The notes under the pieces were generated by a model. It searched no databases and was not told the origin of the DNA. It saw nothing but the letters and a program-made list of their open reading frames with translations. DNA of 64,000 bases. Source: VRUE01 sp963712595 (GTDB lineage: Bacteria > Actinomycetota > Thermoleophilia > Solirubrobacterales > 70-9). Both the position numbers and the translations under genes were made by a program. Shown piece after piece: positions 15,294-24,121 of this stretch. The stretch spans positions 124,001 to 188,000 of the forward strand of contig CAVQIM010000003.1 in assembly GCA_963712595.1 (NCBI GenBank), in the 5' to 3' direction. How positions within the stretch are numbered: the first letter of the stretch is position 1; each line of letters opens with the position of its first letter.

Positions 15294-16697
15294 GTGGACC
15301 TCGAACAGGTTCGTGCCAAGCTCCTGCTCGGGCAGTCCGGCGGTGATCGCGATCAGATCGCCGGAGGCGGCGATGCCGTGCTCGGCCGCAAGCGCGGCGC
15401 AATCGTGGAGCAGCGCTCGCACGTCCGTCTCGTGCTCCTGCAGCACTGCGGTGACGCCGAAGAGGAGGTTGAGCCGGCGCACCGTCTCGATTCGGGGCGA
15501 GACAGCCAGCACCGGCACGTTGGGGCGGTGGGCCGAGACGAGGCGCGCCGTGCGCCCGCTGGTGGTCGGCACCACCAGCGCCGCCAACCCCAGCCGGTAC
15601 ACAGCTCCGACCGCCCCCTGGGCGACCGAGTCGGCGACGTCCTGGGTGGCCTGGTCGGTGCGGCCGAAGAGCCACTCGCCGTAAGGGAGATCGGGCTCGG
15701 TCGCGCGAGCGATCTGGTCCATCACCCGCACCGCCTCGACCGGATGCTGACCGACGGCCGTCTCCTCGGAGAGCATCACCGCGTCGGTGCCGTCGTAGAT
15801 CGCGTTGGCGACGTCGGTCACCTCGGCCCGGGTCGGGCGCCGCGCGATCACCATCGAGGCCAACATCTGGGTTGCCGTGATCACCGGCTTGGAGCGCCGG
15901 CCGGCGGCTCGAATCAGCCGCTTCTGCACGACCGGCACCTGCGACAGCGGCAGCTCGATCCCGAGATCGCCGCGCGCGACCATGATCCCCCCTGTCGCGG
16001 TGGCGACGATCTCCTCGGCGTTCTCGGCAGCCTGCTGCTTCTCGATCTTGGCAATCAGCGGGATGTCGGAACCGAGGGCGCGCACTCGCTCGCTCACTGG
16101 CTCGAGGTCGGTGGCGGTCGAGACGAAGGAGACGGCGAGCAGATCGATGCCCTGCCCGACCGCGAACTCGACCCAGTCGAGGTCGCCCGCAGTCGCCGCC
16201 GGACTGCTTACCCCCGGCACGTTCATCCCCTTGTGCGAGGAGAGCGTGCCGCCGACCTCCACCTCGCAGTCGACCCCACCGTCCTCCGAGCCGCAGACCC
16301 GCAACCGGATCGAGCCGTCGGCGAGGTAGACCGACTCGTCCTCGCGCAGCGAGGCGACGCCCGGCCAGGTGACTGGGATCGTCTCCCGATCGCCCTCGAT
16401 GTCGCGTGGAGTCAGCTTCACGTGCATCCCCGTCTCCAGCTCGGCGACGTCGCCACGCAGCTCGCCGATCCGCAGCTTTGGGCCGGGCAGGTCGCCGAGC
16501 ACCGCCACCTCGCGCCCCACCCGCTCGGCCGCGGCACGGATCGCCTCGATCGTGCGCGCGTGCCGATCGCGATCGGCATGGGAGAAGTTGAGGCGGAGGA
16601 CGTCGGCGCCGGCCTCGATCAACCGCGTCAACACGTCGGCGTCCCAGCTCGCCGGTCCCACCGTGGCGATGATCTTGGTCCGTCTACGACGCTGCAT
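15282..16697 (-). CDS. pyk: Pyruvate kinase
   Basis: A 471-residue enzyme converting phosphoenolpyruvate and ADP to pyruvate and ATP at the end of glycolysis. The start is ATG 16697, matching the normal N-terminus RRRTKIIATVGPAS. Other landmarks are VLRLNFSH, the B-domain around GDLPGPKLRIG, the signature IPLIAKIEKQQAAENAEEI with the catalytic lysine, MVARGDLGIELP, ATQMLASM and DGTDAVMLSEETAVG. The C-terminal effector domain is present at full length. It is divergent from the P450 gene, with a 77-base intergenic region. Its 3' end lies in the E1 palindrome. Confidence 0.96.
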   Translation of the reverse strand: MQRRRRTKIIATVGPASWDADVLTRLIEAGADVLRLNFSHADRDRHARTIEAIRAAAERVGREVAVLGDLPGPKLRIGELRGDVAELETGMHVKLTPRDIEGDRETIPVTWPGVASLREDESVYLADGSIRLRVCGSEDGGVDCEVEVGGTLSSHKGMNVPGVSSPAATAGDLDWVEFAVGQGIDLLAVSFVSTATDLEPVSERVRALGSDIPLIAKIEKQQAAENAEEIVATATGGIMVARGDLGIELPLSQVPVVQKRLIRAAGRRSKPVITATQMLASMVIARRPTRAEVTDVANAIYDGTDAVMLSEETAVGQHPVEAVRVMDQIARATEPDLPYGEWLFGRTDQATQDVADSVAQGAVGAVYRLGLAALVVPTTSGRTARLVSAHRPNVPVLAVSPRIETVRRLNLLFGVTAVLQEHETDVRALLHDCAALAAEHGIAASGDLIAITAGLPEQELGTNLFEVHRVP

Positions 16698-16746
16698 GCG
16701 TATGGACTGTAGAGCGTGAGCGACGTCACCTTGAGAGCACAAACGA

Positions 16747-16772
16747 TGACATCGATCTGTGTCACAATGACA
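16747..16772. promoter_or_regulatory. Operator-like repeats upstream of the P450 gene
   Basis: TGACA (16747), TGTCA (16760) and TGACA (16768) form two overlapping inverted repeats with spacers of 8 and 3. The second overlaps a CACAAT -10-like box (16763-16768) that would start transcription at about the GTG start codon at 16775. Confidence 0.45.
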
Positions 16773-16774
16773 GG

Positions 16775-18205
16775 GTGAGCACTCTCGCCGAGCGTCCCGC
16801 CGCCACCGAGGAACCGGCGTTCCCGGACCTCGTCGGCGAGGCGCCGCCCTCACCTGCCGGGCCGATCGAGCCCGAGGAGGCCGCGGCCTTCGCCAAGCCA
16901 CCCGTGGTGCCGCTCCCTCGCGTGGTGCAGATGGTGCGCTTCAACCAGCGACAGATCCAGTACGTCTTCGGCGCGCGACGCCGCCTCGGCGACGTCTTCC
17001 GCATGCGGACCTTCTTCCCCGGCGGCCCGGTGATCACCAGCCACCCCGACCACGTGCGCTCGCTCTTCACCGCCAAACCCGAGCTGGCGCCATCGCTCAC
17101 CGGCGAGTCGCCGCTGCGCCCGATCCTCGGGCCCAACTCGGTCCTAACCGCGATCGGGCCACGTCACATGCGCCAGCGCAAGCTGCTGCTGCCCCCCTTT
17201 CACGGCGAGGCGATCGAGCGCTACACCGAGATGATCGCCGCTGCCGCCGAACGCGAGATCGACCGCTGGCCGTTGAACCGTCCCTTCGCGTTGGCGCCGC
17301 GCATGCAGGCGATCACGCTCGACGTGATCATGGCCGGCATCTTCGGCATCGAGGGGCGGCCGGAGCGCGGCACCCCGGAGTACTGGATGCGCGTCGCGAC
17401 CAAGCAGATGGTCGCCGCCTCGACCTCGCCGCTGGCCCAGGTGGGAGAACTGATGAACCTGACGCGCGACGAGGCGATCGGCGTCATCCGGGTCGGAGTG
17501 GAGCTGCTCGACCGGGCGACGTACGGGGTGATCAAAGCCCGTCGCCGCGACCAGCACCTGGACGAGCGACGCGACATCCTCTCGCTCCTGCTGCAGGCGC
17601 GAACCGAGGACGGCGAGGCGATGGACGACAAAGAAGTGCGCGACGAGCTGCTCACCCTGGTCCTCGCCGGGCATGAGACGACCGCCAACTCGCTCGCCTG
17701 GACCTGGGAGCGCCTGGTCCGCAACCCAGCAGCCCACGAGAGCCTGCGCGAAGCCGTCCGCTCCGGCGAGGGCGCGGACGAGCAGATCGAGGCGACGATC
17801 CTCGAGAGCATGCGCTCGCGACCGGTGGTGCCGATGATCGGACGACGGGTGATGGCGCCCTGGCGCCTCGGTCCCTACGCGGTCTCAGCCGATACGCCGA
17901 TCACGATGAGCATCCTGCTCGTCCACCATCGCGAGGATCTCTACCCCGAACCTTTCGAGTTTCGGCCAGAGCGCTGGCTCGGTCGCAAACCCGGCACCTA
18001 CGAGTGGATCGGCTTCGGCGGCGGCATCCGCCGCTGCCTCGGCGCCGCCCTGGCGATGGCGGAGCAGCGGGTAGTGCTCGAGGCGATGGCCCGCCGCCTC
18101 GACGTCGATGCCGCCGAGCCCGAGCCCGAACACGCTTTGCACCGCAACGTGACGATGATCCCCGGTCGCGGCGGCCGCGTCGTCCTGCGCTCGCGCAGCC
18201 GCTGA
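16775..18205 (+). CDS. Cytochrome P450 monooxygenase
   Basis: A 476-residue P450 beginning with GTG. It has the I-helix oxygen-activation motif LAGHETTANSLAW, an ExxR-like K-helix reading ESMRSRPV, the PERW segment FRPERWLG and the haem-binding loop FGGGIRRCLG with the cysteine ligand near residue 421. The ExxR arginine is recognisable though the motif is slightly irregular. There is no membrane anchor, as usual for soluble bacterial P450s, which take electrons from a ferredoxin; a 7Fe-type ferredoxin is encoded at 33938 but is not linked. The substrate is unknown. No Shine-Dalgarno sequence precedes the GTG, so the transcript may be leaderless. Confidence 0.94.
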   Translation: MSTLAERPAATEEPAFPDLVGEAPPSPAGPIEPEEAAAFAKPPVVPLPRVVQMVRFNQRQIQYVFGARRRLGDVFRMRTFFPGGPVITSHPDHVRSLFTAKPELAPSLTGESPLRPILGPNSVLTAIGPRHMRQRKLLLPPFHGEAIERYTEMIAAAAEREIDRWPLNRPFALAPRMQAITLDVIMAGIFGIEGRPERGTPEYWMRVATKQMVAASTSPLAQVGELMNLTRDEAIGVIRVGVELLDRATYGVIKARRRDQHLDERRDILSLLLQARTEDGEAMDDKEVRDELLTLVLAGHETTANSLAWTWERLVRNPAAHESLREAVRSGEGADEQIEATILESMRSRPVVPMIGRRVMAPWRLGPYAVSADTPITMSILLVHHREDLYPEPFEFRPERWLGRKPGTYEWIGFGGGIRRCLGAALAMAEQRVVLEAMARRLDVDAAEPEPEHALHRNVTMIPGRGGRVVLRSRSR

Positions 18206-18351
18206 GCGGCGCCTTCGCGATCTACGGGCGACGAGCGACGTACCTGCGGAAACGACAGCGGCAATCGCTCCAACCCCATCGGGGAGACCGTAGCCGTGAC
18301 TCCGTTCGAGCACGACCCTTTGCGCAAGTGGACTTCGATCGGACTGAACAG

Positions 18352-18440
18352 CGGAGAGGGAGGGATTCGAACCCTCGAGAGAGCTTGCGCCCCCTACTCG
18401 CTTAGCAGGCGAGTGCCTTCAGCCACTCGGCCACCTCTCC
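18352..18440 (-). tRNA. tRNA-Ser (anticodon GCT)
   Basis: An 89-base class II tRNA on the minus strand with acceptor GGAGAGG/CCTCTCC, anticodon loop CTGCTAA, a long variable arm (TAGGGGGCGCAAGCTCTCTC) and T-loop GTTCGAATCC. It decodes AGC and AGU. CCA is not encoded. Confidence 0.96.
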
Positions 18441-18495
18441 GGGTGCGAAAACCTTAGCGCCGCCCTCGTCGCGCTGCCCGGTTAGGCTCGGGGCC

Positions 18496-19698
18496 GTGAT
18501 CGAGCAGTCGCACCAGCGCTACGAGAAGATCTTCGCGGAGGTCGAGGCGCCGTTCGCCTTCGTCGATCTCGACGCGATGTGGTCGAACGCCGACGCGATG
18601 TTGGACCGGGCCCTGGGAAAGCCGATCCGGGTGGCGAGCAAGTCGCTCCGCTGCCGGGCCCTGTTGGAGCAGGTCCTGCGCCGCGACCCGCGCTTCGCCG
18701 GGCTGATGACCTTCACCCTGCCCGAGACGCTCTGGCTCGCCGAGGCGGGCTTCGAGAACCTGCTGCTCGCCTACCCGACCGCGGACAGGGGGGCATTGGA
18801 GGCGCTGGCGCTGCGCTCGGTGGCCAACCCGGCGGGGTCGCCGATAGTGATGGTCGACTGCGTCGAGCACCTGGAGGCGATCGAGTCGGTGCTGGGCGCG
18901 GGCGCTGCACCGGTGCGGGTCTGCATCGACCTCGATGCGGGCTGGTGGGCGCTCGGCGGCCGGATCAAGGTCGGGCCCAAGCGCTCGCCGATCCACACGG
19001 TCGAGCAGGCGGTTGCACTGGCGCGGGAGATCGAGCGGCGCCCGCAGGTCGAGCTGGCGGCGCTGATGTCCTACGAGGGGCAGATCGCCGGCGTCGGCGA
19101 CGAACCGCCGGGCCGGCGCCTGCGCGGTGTCGCGATCCGCGCGATGCAGCGCCGCTCCGCTGCCGAGCTCGCCGAGCGCCGGGCCGCGGTCGTCGCCGCG
19201 ATCCGAGAGCTGATGCCGTTGGAGATCGTCAACGGCGGCGGCACCGGCAGCCTCGAGCTGACCGGCACGGAGGACGCGGTCACCGAGATCGCCGCCGGCT
19301 CGGGCTTCTACGCGCCCACCCTCTTCGATACCTACAGCCGCTTCACGCTGACCCCGGCGGCGGGCTTCGCCCTGCCGATCGTGCGCAAGCCAAACCGCAC
19401 CGTGGCGACCGCGCTCGGCGGCGGCTACCTCGCCTCGGGCAGCGGCGACGGCGCTCGGCTGCCGTCCCCCTGGCTGCCCGCGGGGCTGAAGCTCGATCCG
19501 GAGGAGGGCGCCGGCGAGGTCCAGACCCCGCTCAGCGGCCCCCCCGCTGCCGGGCTGGAAGTAGGGGACCGCGTCTACATGCGCCACACCAAGGCGGGAG
19601 AGCTCTGCGAGCGCTTCGACTCCCTCCACCTCATCGAAGGCAACGAGATCGTCGACGTGGTCCCCACCTACAGAGGCGAGGGCCAGACCTTCCTCTAG
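18496..19698 (+). CDS. PLP-dependent alanine racemase-fold enzyme (amino acid deaminase/aldolase type)
   Basis: A 400-residue fold-type III PLP enzyme. RVASKSLRCRALLEQ near residue 50 carries the lysine that would hold PLP, and LEIVNGGGTGSLELT supplies the phosphate-binding glycines. The C-terminal part contains HTKAGELCERFDSLHLI; a His and Cys here resemble the zinc site of D-threonine aldolase and D-serine dehydratase. The reaction is therefore probably aldolase or dehydratase chemistry on a D-amino acid. It is convergent with the FAD oxidase at 19820, a pairing I associate, from memory, with actinobacteria. Its stop codon begins a weak palindrome (19696-19818). Confidence 0.8.
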   Translation: MIEQSHQRYEKIFAEVEAPFAFVDLDAMWSNADAMLDRALGKPIRVASKSLRCRALLEQVLRRDPRFAGLMTFTLPETLWLAEAGFENLLLAYPTADRGALEALALRSVANPAGSPIVMVDCVEHLEAIESVLGAGAAPVRVCIDLDAGWWALGGRIKVGPKRSPIHTVEQAVALAREIERRPQVELAALMSYEGQIAGVGDEPPGRRLRGVAIRAMQRRSAAELAERRAAVVAAIRELMPLEIVNGGGTGSLELTGTEDAVTEIAAGSGFYAPTLFDTYSRFTLTPAAGFALPIVRKPNRTVATALGGGYLASGSGDGARLPSPWLPAGLKLDPEEGAGEVQTPLSGPPAAGLEVGDRVYMRHTKAGELCERFDSLHLIEGNEIVDVVPTYRGEGQTFL

Positions 19699-19818
19699 GC
19701 GGCTGCAAACCGGCGCATCTCGGGGTCTTCGGTCGGCCTGCTCGGATCACGCACCAAAGGGGCGCTCCCCTCGCAGTCCTCCCTGCATCCCCCGACCTGC
19801 TTGGTTTTCGCTCGCCTA
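19696..19818. repeat. Weak palindromic element E3 between convergent genes
   Basis: TAGGCGGCTGCAAACC (19696-19711) pairs with GGTTTTCGCTCGCCTA (19803-19818) at 12 of 16 positions, and the first bases are the stop codon of the upstream gene. On the minus strand the interior has ACCAAGCAGGTCGG, which resembles part of the E2 core. It may be a decayed relative of E1 and E2 or an unrelated terminator. Confidence 0.35.
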
Positions 19819-19819
19819 A

Positions 19820-21124
19820 CTAAGCGCCGAGTGTGCGGGCCGCGTACTCGTTGCTGAAAACGCGCTTGGGGTCGAGCTCGTCGCGGGCGGCCTGGAACTC
19901 CGCCCAGCGCGGATAGCGCTCGGCCAGGCTCGTCGCGGTCTGGAAATGCCGCTTGCCCCAGTGGGGGCGACCCACGTAGTCGTTCATGATCGCCTCGACG
20001 GCCTCGAAGTAGGGACGCCACTCCATACCGCGGTACTGGTGGACGGCGATGTAGGCGGTATCGCGCTCGTGCGAGGGGCTGAGCAGGGCGTCGTCGGCCG
20101 CCACCACCCGCATCTCGATCGGGAAGAAGACCGGGTAGCGGTTGGAGCGCACCCACTCGATCACCCGCCGCACCGCCTCCGGCCCGTGCTCACGCGGCAC
20201 TCCGTACTCCATCTCAGTGAAGCGAACCCGTCGCTCGTTGGCGAAGATCCGGTCGCTGCGATCGATCGACTTGCTGCCCGAGGCGAGCCAGGCGGCGAAC
20301 CGGGAGAGCGAGGGAATTGCGCGGGGGAAGAGCTTGCCCGCAGCCGACACTGCCTCCAGGGCCCAGTTCTCGAGCACCACGTCGTTGAGGAAGGCGGCGG
20401 CGCGTCCGCGCGGGTGCGCCGGGCCCTCGGTGCGGTTGCGCTCCAGCACCAGGGCCGAGTCGGCATAGGGAAAGGTGAACAGCTCGAAGTGGTCGTTGGC
20501 GTCGGCGCGCTCATGGAAGGAGTCAAGGACCTCCTCCCGGGGCAGGGGCGTATCGACTCGGTGCAGGATGAAAGCCGGCACGCAGCGCAGGGTGACGGCG
20601 GAGATCGCCCCGAGAGCGCCGACGCTCACACGCGCCGCGCGCAGCAACTCCGGGTCCCGATCGCGACCCAACTCCCGCACCGTGCCGTCGCCGAGCACCA
20701 GCTCCACGCCCTCCACCTGGGAGGAGATGTTGCGCAGCTTCGCGCCGGTGCCGTGGGTACCGGTTGAGATCGAGCCGGCGATCGTCTGCCGATCGATGTC
20801 TCCGAGGTTCTCCATCGCCAGGCCCAGGCGGGCAAGCTCCTCGTTGAGCTGGTCGAGCACGGTGCCGCCGCCGACCCTGACCAGGCCCGAGGCGCGATCG
20901 GCGTCGAGCACGCCGCTGAACGCCCCGAGGTCCAGCATCGTGCCGTCGGTCATCGCCGCCTCGGTGAAGGAGTGGCCGCTACCGGCCACGCTGACGTTGC
21001 GCCCGGCAGAGGCTGCCGCCGCGATCGCCTCGGCCAACTCGTCCCGGCTCCCGGGTCGCACCCGCTCGATCGGCGCGCAGACCTGATCCCCGGCCCAATT
21101 GCGCCAGCTACTTACCGAGTCCAC
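19820..21124 (-). CDS. FAD-dependent sugar-lactone oxidase (D-arabinono-1,4-lactone oxidase/alditol oxidase family)
   Basis: A 434-residue VAO-type flavoprotein. The PP-loop region VSVAGSGHSFTEAAMTDG contains the histidine that binds FAD covalently in this family, followed by GSISTGTHGTG. The C-terminal ALO domain ends with GRPHWGKRHF, the HWGK motif of aldonolactone and alditol oxidases. It would oxidise a sugar lactone or polyol with O2, giving H2O2, in the cytoplasm. It lies just downstream of the MFS gene on the same strand with the E2 palindrome between them, and is convergent with the PLP enzyme. The exact sugar substrate is not determinable. Confidence 0.88.
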   Translation of the reverse strand: MDSVSSWRNWAGDQVCAPIERVRPGSRDELAEAIAAAASAGRNVSVAGSGHSFTEAAMTDGTMLDLGAFSGVLDADRASGLVRVGGGTVLDQLNEELARLGLAMENLGDIDRQTIAGSISTGTHGTGAKLRNISSQVEGVELVLGDGTVRELGRDRDPELLRAARVSVGALGAISAVTLRCVPAFILHRVDTPLPREEVLDSFHERADANDHFELFTFPYADSALVLERNRTEGPAHPRGRAAAFLNDVVLENWALEAVSAAGKLFPRAIPSLSRFAAWLASGSKSIDRSDRIFANERRVRFTEMEYGVPREHGPEAVRRVIEWVRSNRYPVFFPIEMRVVAADDALLSPSHERDTAYIAVHQYRGMEWRPYFEAVEAIMNDYVGRPHWGKRHFQTATSLAERYPRWAEFQAARDELDPKRVFSNEYAARTLGA

Positions 21125-21170
21125 CCTGCTCGTCTCTCCCAGGAGCCATGCCCTGGGAGCCTAACCGCGA

Positions 21171-21300
21171 GGAGGGATTGGCGAAACCCGAGTGCGCGGG
21201 CCAGTGAGCGTCGGACCAAGCGGGACAAGGACGCAGGTCGGCGCCGTACCGCGCAGTGTCCGCCGCCGCTGGACGCGTGCGGGGTTTCGCCAATCCCTCC
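21171..21300. repeat. Palindromic element E2
   Basis: GGAGGGATTGGCGAAACCCG at 21171-21190 pairs with 21281-21300 at 19 of 20 positions around a 90-base centre. The right arm starts at the stop codon of the MFS gene. The centre contains CCAAGCGGGACAAGGA (21216-21231) followed by GGCGCCGTACCGCGC, matching E1. It lies between the MFS gene and the lactone oxidase start. Confidence 0.8.
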
Positions 21301-22487
21301 TAGCCCTCGACGGTGCGAACCGGCGGTGGCGTCAGCGCGTGGAACGCGTAGGCCACCGTGCCTAGCAGCAGGGTCACGACCACGAAGCTCGGCACCGCGT
21401 TGCCGGCGACGCTCGCCGCCGCACCCCCGGCGAGACCCCCAATTACCTGGCCCGCTGCCCACGCCATGTTGGAGAGGCCGGCAGCGAAGCCCTGATGAAG
21501 GCGACTCGACTCGGCGACCTCGGAGAGCATCGTCAACGCCGGCGTGAAGCAGATCCCCCCTCCGAGCGAGGTGAGTATCAGCCCGGCCATCACTACTCCA
21601 AGCGTCCCGGCGACCGCTATCGCCGCCATCGCGACTGCGCAGATACCGAGCCCGAGCAAGAAGGGCGCACGCCGACCGCTGCGATCCGAGTAACGGCCGA
21701 CGACCGGGGCCAGAGTCGCCTCCAGAGCGGCACCGGCGATGAAACCGCCGGCAATCAGCGCGTGACCCCCTCCGAAGTCCGCTATCTGCAGCGGCACCAA
21801 GACCTCGACCGTGCCGAACATCACCGACGGGATCGCGACGAACGCCGTCGCCGTCAGGACCGGTCTGCTGAGAACGGTCTCGGCAACCTCGTGCAGGTCC
21901 TGCTGCTCGGGGGCCTGTGCCTCGGGCAGGCGAGACGCGACGATGGCAAGGACGAGAGCCACGCCGAGCACGGCGCTGAACACCGGTTCGGTGCCGACCT
22001 CCGCCGCCAGAGCGCCCAGCGCAGGCCCGAGCAGGGCACCGGCGACTGCCATGCCTAGGACCGTGCCGATCACCGAGCCGCGGCGCTCCGGTGGTGCGGT
22101 GGTGGTCAGCCAGGTCAGCGCCCCCGACCAGATCAACGCCCCCGCGGCTCCCTGGATGAGGCGGGAGGCACCGAGCAGGAGGAACTGGTGGGCAAAGCCG
22201 AAGGCGACGCTCGCACCGCCGAGCAAGAGGAGGCCGACGATCACTGTGCGGCGCGGGCCGAAGCGTGCGGCAACGAGGCCGGCGGGCAACGAGGCGAGAA
22301 GCGTGCCGGCGGCGTAGGAGGCGGAAAGCACACCCGCCTGCGCCTTGCTCAATCCAAGTTCGGAGACGTAGTCGGGTAGCAGAGGCGCGATCGCCGAGAA
22401 GAAGGCGACGTCGAAGAAGACCATCACCGAGGTGAGGACGAGCAGCCGTCGCATGGCAGACCGATGCATTGCAGACAATCCAATCAC
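21300..22487 (-). CDS. MFS transporter (drug/proton antiporter type)
   Basis: A 395-residue protein with about twelve membrane helices in two halves. The MFS motif A between helices 2 and 3 reads LVAARFGPRRTVIVG, and a second copy, VVGRYSDRSGRRAPFL, lies between helices 8 and 9. The motif C-like GMAVAGALLGPALGALA in helix 5 suggests an exporter. The start is uncertain: GTG 22487 gives the longest frame, but GAGGTG at that point is well placed to serve a TTG at 22478, and ATGs follow at 22469 and 22454. The E2 palindrome follows the stop codon. Confidence 0.88.
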   Translation of the reverse strand: MIGLSAMHRSAMRRLLVLTSVMVFFDVAFFSAIAPLLPDYVSELGLSKAQAGVLSASYAAGTLLASLPAGLVAARFGPRRTVIVGLLLLGGASVAFGFAHQFLLLGASRLIQGAAGALIWSGALTWLTTTAPPERRGSVIGTVLGMAVAGALLGPALGALAAEVGTEPVFSAVLGVALVLAIVASRLPEAQAPEQQDLHEVAETVLSRPVLTATAFVAIPSVMFGTVEVLVPLQIADFGGGHALIAGGFIAGAALEATLAPVVGRYSDRSGRRAPFLLGLGICAVAMAAIAVAGTLGVVMAGLILTSLGGGICFTPALTMLSEVAESSRLHQGFAAGLSNMAWAAGQVIGGLAGGAAASVAGNAVPSFVVVTLLLGTVAYAFHALTPPPVRTVEG

Positions 22488-22545
22488 CTCGATCGCTCGC
22501 AGTCGTGGGCCGCTGCGTCTAGCATCGAATCCTCGTTTGCTACCC

Positions 22546-22634
22546 GGAGGGGTGGCAGAGCGGTTGAATGCGGCGGCCTTGAAAGCCGTTAGGCGTCTTT
22601 AGGCGTCTCGTGGGTTCGAATCCCACCCCCTCCG
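22546..22634 (+). tRNA. tRNA-Ser (anticodon TGA)
   Basis: An 89-base class II tRNA with acceptor GGAGGGG/CCCCTCC, anticodon loop CTTGAAA, a long variable arm with paired TAGGCGTC and T-loop GTTCGAATCC. It decodes UCA and related codons. Its last base abuts the stop codon of the convergent O-methyltransferase. Confidence 0.96.
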
Positions 22635-23303
22635 CTAGCCAATGACGAGGGCGATGCTGAACCCGTCATAGCCCTTGGCGCCGACGGTCTGGATCGTGGT
22701 GGCGCTGACGCGGGGCTCGGCGGCGAGCATCTCGTGCAGGCGGCGCTGAGCCAGGATCGCAGGGTCCTCGCAGCCCGGATCGACCAGGCGGCCGTCGCGG
22801 ACGACGTTGTCGGCGACGATCAGGCCGCCTGGCCGCACGCGATCGAGGGACCAGGCGAAGTAGTCGGGGCTGTGAACCTTGTCGGCGTCGATGAAGACGA
22901 GATCGAAGGGGCCGGCCCCTTCCGCCTCGAGCCCGGGGAGGAGGTCCAGTGCCGGGCCCACCCGCAGCTCGACACGGTCGGCCAAACCGGCGCGGGCGAT
23001 GTTCCCCTGGGCCACCTCGGCGTAGCGGGGATCGGCCTCGAGCGTGATCAGGCGACCGTCATCGGGCAGCGCCCGCCCCAACCAGATCGTGCTGTAGCCG
23101 CCCAGGGTCCCGAACTCGAGGACGGTCTTGGCTCCCAGCGTCTGCACGAGCAACTGCAGCAGCTTGCCCTGCGGGGGCGAGACCTGGATCGCCGGCAACC
23201 CCGCCTCCTCGCTCGCTCTGACGGCAGCGGCGAGCGCCTCGTCGTGCGGCGCGAGCAGCCCGGTCACGTAGCCGTCGACGGCGCTCCACACGTCCTCCGT
23301 CAT
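22635..23303 (-). CDS. SAM-dependent O-methyltransferase (COMT/class I family)
   Basis: A 222-residue enzyme of the Methyltransf_3 family. It shows the N-terminal IQVSPPQGKLLQLLVQ region, the SAM-binding motif VLEFGTLGGYSTIWLGRALP, LITLEADPRYAEVAQ, the metal-binding FDLVFIDADKVHSPDYF and GGLIVADNVVRDGR. These enzymes methylate catechol-like or other small hydroxyl substrates using Mg2+. Its start is beside that of the divergent channel gene. Confidence 0.93.
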   Translation of the reverse strand: MTEDVWSAVDGYVTGLLAPHDEALAAAVRASEEAGLPAIQVSPPQGKLLQLLVQTLGAKTVLEFGTLGGYSTIWLGRALPDDGRLITLEADPRYAEVAQGNIARAGLADRVELRVGPALDLLPGLEAEGAGPFDLVFIDADKVHSPDYFAWSLDRVRPGGLIVADNVVRDGRLVDPGCEDPAILAQRRLHEMLAAEPRVSATTIQTVGAKGYDGFSIALVIG

Positions 23304-23343
23304 GGCTGAGGTCTATCAGCAGGACGGGAGCGGCAGGAAACCC

Positions 23344-24114
23344 ATGGCGCCGACCGAAGGTCCGTGGATGGAGACGGCATCACGCCGCGCGCACAGGGGC
23401 GAGCGCTGGCTGGCGCGGGCGGAGCGGGTCAGCGACGCATTCGGCCTCGTCCTGCTGCTGGTTCTGACGACCTACGTGCTTGCCTCGCTGCTCGACAACC
23501 GCGGTTGGGCATCGGTGCTGCTAACGGCGTCGACGAGCGCCACGTCGGTTGTAGCGCTGACCAGCTCGCATGCACGGGCGCGCGCCGTGCGAATCGCGAT
23601 CGCGCTCTCGGTGCTGACCGTCGCCCTCGCCGCCGTCGGGGCGGCCACTGACGACCGCACCTGGCTCAACTTCGCCTCGGCAATTCAGGTCTCGCTGCTC
23701 GCGGTGGCGATGGCTGCGGTCCTGCGCCGGGTCGTCACCGCGCCAGAAGTCGGCTTCCGCACGATCCTCGGCGCGCTCAGCGTCTACACCGTCCTCGGCA
23801 TCCTCTTCACCTTCGCCTACGGCACGATCGACCGGGTCCAGGGTGGGCCGTTCTTCGAAGGCGTACCCCACCCTGCCGGATCCGACTTCCTCTTCTTCAG
23901 CTACACGACGCTGACCACGACCGGGTACGGCGATCTCGTCCCGGGCGGGCAGCCCGGGCAGCTGATCGCGGGGTTGGAGATGATGGCCGGCCAGATCTTC
24001 CTGGTCACCCTCGTCGCCGGCCTGGTCAGCCTCTGGCGGCCTGGCGAAGGCCTTCGCCATCGGCGTGAGCGCCGCGGTGGCGGGGAACCGCCGGCCGAAA
24101 CGGCGACGGACTGA
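23344..24114 (+). CDS. Two-pore-helix potassium channel-like protein
   Basis: A 256-residue membrane protein; start ATG 23344, with AGGA five bases upstream (an ATG at 23302 would overlap the methyltransferase start). About four hydrophobic helices precede a pore region FLFFSYTTLTTTGYGDLVP carrying the K+ selectivity filter TTGYGD, followed by a last helix AGLEMMAGQIFLVTLVAGLVS. The cytoplasmic tail is short and basic, with no RCK/TrkA-N domain. It is probably a K+-selective ion channel; the gating signal is unknown. Convergent with the cyclophilin gene. Confidence 0.87.
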   Translation: MAPTEGPWMETASRRAHRGERWLARAERVSDAFGLVLLLVLTTYVLASLLDNRGWASVLLTASTSATSVVALTSSHARARAVRIAIALSVLTVALAAVGAATDDRTWLNFASAIQVSLLAVAMAAVLRRVVTAPEVGFRTILGALSVYTVLGILFTFAYGTIDRVQGGPFFEGVPHPAGSDFLFFSYTTLTTTGYGDLVPGGQPGQLIAGLEMMAGQIFLVTLVAGLVSLWRPGEGLRHRRERRGGGEPPAETATD

Positions 24115-24121
24115 ACAGGGT

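Noticed and set aside
18579..19823. 414-residue plus-strand frame overlapping the PLP enzyme
   Set aside because: Arginine-rich shadow in a different frame of the same strand; the enzyme frame has the conserved motifs.
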